A DNA stretch of 16,158 nt, taken from the NCBI GenBank assembly GCA_022497145.1, contig MU386093.1, positions 1 through 16,158 of the forward strand. Reading direction: 5' to 3'. The notes below the pieces were generated by a model. It was given only the letters and a program-made list of their open reading frames with translations. It did no database searches and was not told where the DNA came from. This DNA comes from Rostrohypoxylon terebratum (Eukaryota; Ascomycota; Sordariomycetes; Xylariales; Hypoxylaceae). A program made the position numbers and the translations under genes. This document shows positions 9,873 through 16,158 of the stretch, one piece after another (position 1 is the stretch's first letter; each line of letters opens with the position of its first letter).

Positions 9873-10095
9873 CCTATGTACCTACATAGTAGGTACATGT
9901 AGATAACGTAGATAGCACTTAGACGTGACGTATACCTACTAGGTAATATGTACATACATACTAGTACAGGTATCTAGTACGTATTAGGTAAGTATGTACG
10001 ATACCTACTACTTAGGTAGGTCCTAAAGGCTAATACTACCTAGTACCTAGTACCTACACTACATAGTAGGTATGGATGTATGTACCTAAAGGAGG
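9873..10095. repeat. dense TACCTA/TAGGTA/GTAC-word cluster with inverted repeats
   Basis: About 220 bases are built largely from permutations of TACCTA, TAGGTA, CTAGTAC and TACATA. It includes the perfect inverted repeat GTACCTAC-ATA-GTAGGTAC (9878-9896). Similar but shorter clusters occur in four other spacers of the window and in no coding exon, so this is a spacer-specific sequence class. Confidence 0.75.
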
Positions 10096-10753
10096 CTAGG
10101 AGCCACATGGATCTACCCGTAGCGCAAACCTAAATTCTAGACGAAGATCATACAAATCGAATAGGTAATCGAATATTATTATGTACCTATGCCACAAAAC
10201 GAACCATCCGATCAACAACCTAGCTGCAGAGTCCTTCATACACGACGAATCAATAAAACATACTGACTAGGTAGTTATTCATGCCGATGACGGAACTACC
10301 ACATACCAGCTTCAATGTGCTCTCGCTGTTAAACCAGCATTGTCACCGGTACTGTTCCGCAACTCAAGTTGGGTCCTTTCTCAGAGCTTGCGCCGTGAAC
10401 GTATCACAATCTCCCGATGCAGTCCAACTTCCGTCTTTATGCATTGTGTTGGAAAATTGACTACTGTCTCCTAATATGCTCACGTCTTCAGCATAATCAA
10501 ACAACACTCATAAATGTTTATTACAAGTTGTCCGCGGACGATTGGGTTTAGATTAATATGAGCAATCGGTGCCCTACATTGACCATTTACAGACCACATT
10601 TGAGCACAACAGGCCATAAACTTCATTGCGTGTCTAAAAGTATTCCTCAATTTACTTAACCTAGGTATTTATTGTACGTTTATGGCCACATTGCTTTTTC
10701 TCATCTATGGACATGTCAGGTGAACCAAAAAAAAATATTAAGACTCCCTCACC

Positions 10754-13569
10754 CTATGGCGTCTTTTTGAACTTTGTTATCCGCCGTGCATCTTGAAGGG
10801 GTAACTCAACAGCTCGTCGGTTGGTGATATATCTTTTCATATCCTGCTGTCCAGTATTTGCCGCCGTCAAGTTTCCGCAGTCTGGTCTCTTTAACTTGTC
10901 AGCGAATGTATCGACAGCCCAGATTAGGACGCCATTTGTCCAGCCGAATCCCTCGACAACTTCATATTCGCCCCCCCCTCCGGCAACGTTTGTCGAGTTG
11001 TCGGCATCTGTAGAGTGTTAATAACGCCTGGAACATCAAAATGTTTTATCATATGACGACAACAAAAGCTGAAAGATGACGCAAGCGAGGGGAGAAGTAT
11101 ATATATATAGTGAGAAAGTAATCCAACATACTGTAAACTAGTTAGCCCGAGTCGAGAATTCAAAGCTTAGATTGCGAAGCTTGGGGTCTTATAGATTTAT
11201 CTACATAGTAGAATGATCTAATACATACCATTTTTCGAACATAATCCCGTTATCTCCAGGGCCAAACCCCTCTAATTGGGGGGTTTCGTCGGTAGATCCA
11301 CCTGTTGCGCGCCACGTACAGAACGTGCTGTCCAGGTATCGCTGGGCTAGCTTGAGGGCTAGGTCCTGTGTTGCAATGTAGGAAGGATCATCTCGACCGA
11401 AGGTTGCCGGTGTTTCAACAAGACCTTTAATTAGTACGTACTGCAGCGGCGGCCAGACGTTAGGCTGATCCCACTGCTGACCCGTCATGTAGTTCGTCGC
11501 GGCAACGGCGCCTGCCTTTTCAGAAAGGAGATCAGAAACGCGCTGAAATGCAAATTTAACAGCCAGGGGGTTGTCTCTGAGCTGCGCAGGAGCTGCGCCT
11601 AACCAGAAGGGATAGAATTGCGCAATATGAAAAAAGACTTGGTATCCTTGAGGTGCGTCTGCCTTCTGTGTCGGTGTGGTATCTGAATCTGACGGTACGT
11701 ATATATTTTGCGATCCTGAGGTTAGGTTGTAATCGAAGTAGCTCATATATTTGTCGTTCCACATCAGTGAATACATGGCTGTGGATCGATTCTTAGCCAT
11801 TTCTTCAAACTCTGCGGCCAATGAATCATTCCCAGTCGCATGCAAGTAATTGGCAATGGTGATCTCATTGGCATACAGTATCGAATTCAAGTCGACACCT
11901 ATTACGTTTGCGGTGTTGAGAGAGCGTAACGGGAAGTAGACATCACGGGCAGCATCTGATGGCGTGGTAATCCAACGGGAGCTATAATCCCAACCTGACT
12001 CAGCACCAGAAGCGAGGTTGGCATAGAGTTCAGCTTTCTCACTCTCATTCAAGGCGTGCGTTTCGGGGTAAATGATGCCGGAGTTTGAGTAATAGGACTT
12101 GTTATTGGCCGTGATGTAATCTTCGCGGTATGACTATACTCCTTAGCTCAGTCTTTATACGTGCAAGCAGTTATTGAAACTAGGGAAGGGAGGGAGAAAG
12201 CCTCAACAGCACTGAAATGCCCGTACCTCTGGTCGTGGTTCAGTATTCTGGACCCCGTAACTGTTCGTTTCCATTTTTAATGATTTTATTCAAATAGGCC
12301 GCCGGTGGTGATGTTGAAGAAACACTTACCGTGTTAAATAGAAGGTCTGGTTGCCTGATCGTATCGGTGTCGTACGGTTCTCGATCCAGAAGTTATGCTC
12401 CTTGATCAGTAGAGGCAGGGCACGCCCGACAAGGCTCGTGTCATTGGTGTAATCAACATAAATTTTGACCATCTGTGTCAAGAGCGGCGGCTGGGAGCGA
12501 TTCAAATAATCTGTCACGCGTCAATGTGAGTGCCAGAGCTATCGTCTTATGTTGTGGAATAGCGACTTGAAACTGTGGAGACGAATGGTTATGTAAAGGT
12601 ATCGTTACGTACTGTGCGGACAAGTCAGAATACGTGTTATGACATGATATCTTGCTGGTCTTAACACAGACAGACAAGATCCAGCGTCAGATACCAGAGT
12701 ATTAGGTTATACGAGATTAAACATACCATACGCGTGCACCGTTGGGTACAAATCCGAACTGATCGACGAAGTCTAAGAAATTCTCGATTATATTTCTGGA
12801 AGCAAATTAGCAACTACGATGTCTCGCTCAGGCCGCTTCCATGGGCTCGGAATGATGTTTAACCTGGAGATTTGGGTGAAGCTGCCACCAGTTCTTAGTA
12901 AACCCTCTATGATCCAAAAGGAGTCCCAATAGTAGGGTTCTCTAAATCGACCTCCAGCAACGACAAATGTGCGGTTTACTGGAATGAAACTGTCGACACA
13001 TCCCGTGCAATTACCGGCGCCCACATCTATCCATAAAGCCCAGTGTTAGCATATAGTATCTGAAAACTTAATTTCCGAGAAGCAGCTCACATGTTCTGGT
13101 CAAGTCAGGCCAGATGCCGATGACCTTACTCACGAATTGTTTGACGACAGAATCGTCGATCTTGTCTAAGAAGGTAGGGTTGACCTCTAATTGGTCTCTA
13201 GGAACTTGGGCTAGCTCAGACCCAGCATCGCCAAAGTAAGTCGAAAGAAAGTTGTTAAGCTCGGTGTTGTTGCTCAGTGGCTGGGCAAGTTTATTGAATG
13301 CAGCAAGGACATCATCCAAGGGTGCTTTTGTCGGCCTATTTATTCGTTAGTGATTCCATCTCAGCTGTAAGTGACATCTATAATTACAGGTCTACGAAGG
13401 TCTTGGAGTCGGAGAAAGGCTGAGCGAGCTCGATCTGCTTTAAAACATCGCCCTGGCAGTATAAGGGCGAGTCGCACGGCGAGATAGTCGAACCATTCTG
13501 GTAGAGGCCATAGACCATAACAGGCGAGGCAAAAGCCAACACTGCCGTCACCTGCCGGAAGCCTGTCAT
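10754..13569 (-). CDS. secreted GH37 alpha,alpha-trehalase
   Basis: It is predicted to hydrolyse trehalose to two glucoses outside the cell. Eight exons (13569-13388, 13335-13091, 13026-12864, 12795-12728, 12510-12330, 12260-12227, 12133-11230, 11007-10754) give 676 aa. Residues 1 to about 20 form a signal peptide (VTAVLAFASPVMVYG), followed by many N-glycosylation sequons. GH37 landmarks in order are GGRFREPYYWDSFW (167-180), PNGARVYYLNRSQPP (214-228), EPRPESYRED (287-296) and ESGWDYSSRW (Asp340, catalytic acid by comparison with E. coli TreA). QQWDQPNVWPP (510-520), FEKY (Glu591, catalytic base) and GGGGEYEVVEGFGWTNG follow. It lacks the N-terminal regulatory region of cytosolic neutral trehalases, and classical fungal acid trehalases are GH65. 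Introns 4 and 7 work only as two-step stwintrons; simple splicing gives TGA in both. The C-terminal basic tail after about residue 640 is unassigned. Confidence 0.93.
11008..11229 (-). other. [D1,2] stwintron B in the trehalase gene (intron 7)
   Basis: Exon 7 ends GAA-AAA-T (11230) and exon 8 starts AT-GCC-GAC (11007), giving FEKY-ADN. G11229 is followed by an internal intron 11228-11131 (98 nt, GTATGT...GGGCTAAC...TTTACAG). Its removal joins G to TATGTTGG (from 11130), making a GTATGT donor for a 124-nt outer intron that ends TTAACACTCTACAG at 11008. The 222-nt total keeps frame; the simple intron 11228-11008 (221 nt) gives TGA directly after Lys592. A short (TA)n run lies inside the outer intron (11099-11109). 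Confidence 0.85.
12511..12727 (-). other. [D1,2] stwintron A in the trehalase gene (intron 4)
   Basis: Exon 4 ends GTA-T (12728) and exon 5 starts AT-TAT-TTG (12510), giving the GH37 motif RVYYLNRS. The base after the exon is G12727, followed by an internal intron 12726-12612 (115 nt, GTATGT...CTGAC...CACAG). Removing it joins G12727 to TACGTAAC (from 12611), making a GTACGT donor for a 102-nt outer intron ending in GACAG at 12511. The total of 217 nt is the length class needed for frame; the simple intron 12726-12511 (216 nt) gives TGA directly after Val219. Confidence 0.82.
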
Positions 13570-13763
13570 ATCGCACCTCCTCGTTACTTCAAACTTTTAA
13601 TAGGTGACAAGTAGGGAACGAGAAAGCATAAGTGGAAGTCGGATGTGAGAGACCACTTATGTAGATGCTTGGTTAAGTCTCAAGATTTAGGTAGGGCCTA
13701 CCTAGTAGGCATTCGCGCGACAACGAGTGGCAGCACACAAGAAGTAATGGTCGAATATATAGG

Positions 13764-13779
13764 TATATATATATATAAA
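13764..13779 (-). promoter_or_regulatory. alternating TATA element upstream of trehalase
   Basis: A TATATATATATATAAA stretch on the plus strand reads TTTATATATATATATA toward the trehalase gene, about 195 bases before its ATG. It is the best core-promoter candidate for this gene. Confidence 0.4.
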
Positions 13780-14050
13780 GACGGTAGTGCCTTGGCGTCC
13801 AATGACATCCACGAATATCCACGAAGGAATAATTATCGTGGCATCTGTGAATCCTTGATCCTACCGTTACCGGTACAACTGCTGGGGTTGAAGCTCTTTG
13901 CGGGGTACCCTATCTATCTGGGGGGGAAAAAAGAGAGAAAGCGGTTTAGCTAGTTGCGGAGGTTGCGGATATTACTACCTACTACAACGTACCTAGTGTT
14001 TAGGTTCGCGGTGTGATGAAAGTACACCAAGCATATTGATCTCCTTAAGG

Positions 14051-14084
14051 CTTACATACATATATGTCTTACATACATATATGT
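14051..14084. repeat. perfect 17-bp tandem duplication
   Basis: CTTACATACATATATGT occurs twice back to back (14051-14067 and 14068-14084). Each copy contains ACATATATGT, an inverted repeat. Confidence 0.9.
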
Positions 14085-14097
14085 GCCTGGGCCCTGG

Positions 14098-14128
14098 GTA
14101 GTAGGTACCTAGGTCCTACCTACCTATG
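14098..14128. repeat. TAGG/CCTA-word cluster
   Basis: The run GTAGTAGGTACCTAGGTCC followed by TACCTACC contains the palindromes GGTACC and CCTAGG. It belongs to the same spacer sequence class as 9873-10095. Confidence 0.6.
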
Positions 14129-14712
14129 TGGAATCGTGGATGCGATTCATCATGAACTAATAGCATCAACCCCCACATTTCAACTTGCTCGCGCAGCACA
14201 TAATAATATACTAAGTAGTTATGTAGTAGGTGCATTTACATATACTGTTACCTATATGTTTCATAAAGGTATGAAATCGAGGTGTCGTTACCCCTGGAGG
14301 TGTATATTGCTTATGGAGCCACATGCATAATACCTACGTCGAAGTCCTTAGGTCCAAAATGCATTCTGTTGCTCTGGATACTACGTTGACGTAGCTTATG
14401 ATGCCGAACCCTATACCCTATTTTCTTGGACATGAGAACTCTTTACGAGACTTACCTTGTTTTAAATATCATATGAGATGACTGGGTGAATATATCAACC
14501 GTCATCTTGGTGAAAACCACGACCGCGTACTAAGCTCATAATGATTTTTGGAAGAGGATATCTTTTCATTGACAGAAATAGGCGGCAGAGCTGAACCAGC
14601 AGGGCTTTCATGATTATTGCATGCTCGTTGCTCATATTGCCTTAGAAGGGACAATCCCCTTTTTAATACCACGTCATATCGGTATGGAGGGCTATCATCC
14701 AGTCGTCTCCCT

Positions 14713-15621
14713 TTATGAGTCGACGTCCATCTTTTCTCCTTCAGCTGACTCCAACTCCTGCACGCTAACGTACTTTCCAATTTCATCCTTGGTGATGATC
14801 TTCTCGTTGAGTACCGCCGTGGTGCCACGCTTGAATTTGTAATTCTTGAGTTTCTGACTACGCTCATTCGGCTTGATAAAGCCACGGTGCAAGGTCGTCT
14901 TGTCCGCTGTGATGACGGCCAGATCGACGTTAGATCCCGAACCTAGATCGTTGAAGATACCTGCTTGAATGGCTTGTGAACAGAGCTCCATCGCATCTTC
15001 CTTGGTGCAATTTGGCTTCCATTGTGACTCGAAAACGGACATGGCTGCCAGAGATCCTGAGCCCATAGTCACGTAAGGAAGCTTGTCAGTACTACCATGG
15101 GCGTGCACGGTAAACAGGTGGGTTCCTGTGGGGTCAACTCCGGCAACGACCAGATACGCTCCAATATGACCCTGGTATCGGAAGAGATGCTGTTTGAGGA
15201 GGGTCATACAAGTGACGACGCGGGGCTTCCGACCGGTCGAGAGGGAGTGCAACTCGAGCTGAGAAGAGATGAGGGCGGTGGTAAATTCGGTGTCGGCGGC
15301 GGTACCGGCACCAGCGCACCAGATTTGCGGCGAGATGTAATGCAGTTTCTCGCAGTTCTTGTCGGCGACGATGGGGCCACTGGTGGCTCGAGTGTCGGCA
15401 GCGATCTGTCAACCTCGCATTAACAACGAACGACGAATCACGAACAACAACTACTTATTACTAGATGGTGAAGGGTCAAGCTAGCATTAACTTACCACAA
15501 CGCCCCCATCAAATATGCACCCAACGATCGTGGTACCCGTACTAGTCGCCTTTGGTAAAGGAACACCTCGCGCGTGCAGAGCCGCATTGCGGTTGTAGTT
15601 TGAGAAGTCGAAGCCAGGCAT
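14713..15621 (-). CDS. PUP1: 20S proteasome beta-2 subunit (trypsin-like), Pup1
   Basis: Exons are 15621-15496 and 15405-14713, giving 272 aa; the 90-nt intron (15495-15406, GTAAGT...TTGACAG) falls between GGVV and IAADTRAT. This is one of the three catalytic beta subunits of the proteasome core, in nucleus and cytosol. A 29-residue propeptide ends KATSTG, and autolysis would expose Thr30 (TTIVG) as the nucleophile. The usual partners are present at mature positions 17 and 33: Asp46 (AADTRA) and Lys62 (NCEK). Further family blocks are CAGAGTAADTE, GRKPRVVTCMTLLK, YVTMGSGSLAAMSVFE and GSGSNVDLAVI. The C-terminal tail (KFKRGTTAVLNEKII and an acidic end) is the beta-2 arm that wraps the neighbouring beta-3 subunit. 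No truncation or missing catalytic residue is seen. Confidence 0.97.
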
Positions 15622-16158
15622 GCTGGCTGGTGTGTTGTGGTGATCCTTTTCGTCGGAGGAAAGGGCTTAGTTGAGAGTGAGAGAGTAAAAGCTAAGAGCA
15701 ATCCACGACGAAAAACTTCGGCGTCTTTGGCGTTGCTGTATGAGTAGATTTTGACGTCGTTGCAATTAGATGCGTTGTTGGTCGGCAATGTAATTATTTG
15801 GGTTGATGAGGATGCAAGTGAATTAATTAGTTTGCTGCAATCGAATATGATAGAGCTCCGAGACTGGATGACGACCGGGACCTAGTTGCCTGCTGGACGT
15901 GCTGCCCAGTACCTATGCAGCTATGTAATACGCATTAGACAGGGTGGGTACATGAATCTACATATGTAGGTATTATAATCATATACTCCGTAAGGTACAT
16001 CTGTAGGTACTGTAGGTACTTGCCATTTAACTACACGCGTTTTAACTTTTACCCGATAGTTCGTTGTTACAAATCCCAAAACATCTAAAATCAGAAAACC
16101 CACAAATAGGAATGTCATCAACCAATCATGGTTAAACTATGGAGAAATGGATGTGTAG
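15622..16158. other. PUP1 upstream region
   Basis: No gene is supported. It begins with the PUP1 leader (TG/GT-rich on the plus strand) and contains TAGG/GTAC words at about 15950-16022, including CTACATATGTAG (15959-15970). I did not find the yeast proteasome control element GGTGGCAAA or its complement. A minus-strand open frame of 66 codons (16121-15921) has a hydrophobic start but no family resemblance. Confidence 0.45.

Larger units (their letters stand above)
9510..10753. other. intergenic region upstream of ERV46, downstream of trehalase
   Basis: The ERV46 promoter side includes TATAAATA (9741-9748; its complement TATTTATA reads on the minus strand about 235 bases from the ATG). It also includes a 9-bp inverted repeat AATTGGAGT/ACTCCAATT (about 9789-9797 and 9830-9838). 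A dense TAGG/CCTA cluster follows (9873-10095). The stretch from 10100 to 10750 shows no gene I can support; one minus-strand ATG-initiated frame of 26 codons (10444-10364) is too short to call. Confidence 0.5.
13570..14712. other. intergenic region upstream of trehalase, downstream of PUP1
   Basis: No gene is supported. The trehalase promoter side has a long alternating TATA stretch (13764-13779). Further away are TAGG/CCTA words (about 13970-14000 and 14098-14128), a 17-bp tandem duplication (14051-14084) and the inverted repeat CTACGT-TG-ACGTAG (14381-14394). Bases 14400-14712 form the PUP1 3' flank with no visible feature. Confidence 0.5.

Noticed and set aside
11008..11228. Simple 221-nt GT-AG intron in trehalase, or a frameshifted pseudogene
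   Set aside because: It gives an immediate TGA. The rest of the gene is intact, and a rebuilt GTATGT donor explains the one-base offset without mutation.
12644..12654. An 11-nt microexon (CAAGATATCAT) flanked by AG and GT that would also restore frame in trehalase intron 4
   Set aside because: It would insert four extra residues (CKIS) inside the conserved ARVYYLN motif; the stwintron model gives the exact family sequence.
12511..12726. Simple 216-nt GT-AG intron in trehalase
   Set aside because: It leaves TG|AT, an immediate TGA, and the wrong frame for the conserved LNRSQPP exon.
15921..16121. 66-codon minus-strand ORF with a hydrophobic start
   Set aside because: Length is within chance, no family resemblance, and it lies in a TAGG/GTAC-rich spacer.

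Overview
The window looks like nuclear DNA of a filamentous ascomycete (Pezizomycotina), probably a Sordariomycete. The evidence is five genes related to fungal families, short 52-115 nt introns with GT...CTRAC/CTAAT...AG signals, and AT-rich or TAGG/CCTA-word-rich spacers between genes. The class-level placement is inference; no rRNA, tRNA, plasmid, phage or CRISPR feature was seen.

Layout: an AT-saturated spacer with possible RIP decay (1-626), then a plus-strand low-specificity threonine aldolase (627-1984, three exons). All four later genes are on the minus strand: a Sel1-repeat Nif1/Dsf2-type cell-cycle protein (5147-2838, three exons), an Erv46/ERGIC-family ER-Golgi cargo receptor (9509-8025, four exons), a secreted GH37 trehalase (13569-10754, eight exons) and the 20S proteasome beta-2 subunit Pup1 (15621-14713, two exons). 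I rebuilt exon structures by hand from family motifs, reading phase and splice signals. Each coding sum is a multiple of three: 390, 730, 436, 676 and 272 aa.

The most interesting signal is in the trehalase gene. Two of its introns cannot be spliced in frame as simple GT-AG introns. In both, a conserved Tyr codon is split T|AT but the genome reads T-GGTATGT, so the obvious donor is one base too late and would create an immediate TGA. Both resolve if the intron is a spliceosomal twin intron (stwintron) of the [D1,2] type. There, an internal intron sits between the first G and second T of the outer donor. Its removal creates GTACGT (12511-12727) or GTATGT (11008-11229), and removal of the outer intron then restores Tyr and the frame. 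The second lies two codons after the predicted catalytic Glu.

The genes do not form a pathway; they are independent housekeeping or nutritional genes (amino-acid catabolism, cell-cycle control, secretion, trehalose use, protein turnover). The long spacers carry a 109-nt all-purine tract with (AAG)16, copies of an ACTTCGTACGAAGT palindrome, clusters of TACCTA/TAGGTA words and small inverted or tandem repeats. I see no convincing extra gene in them.
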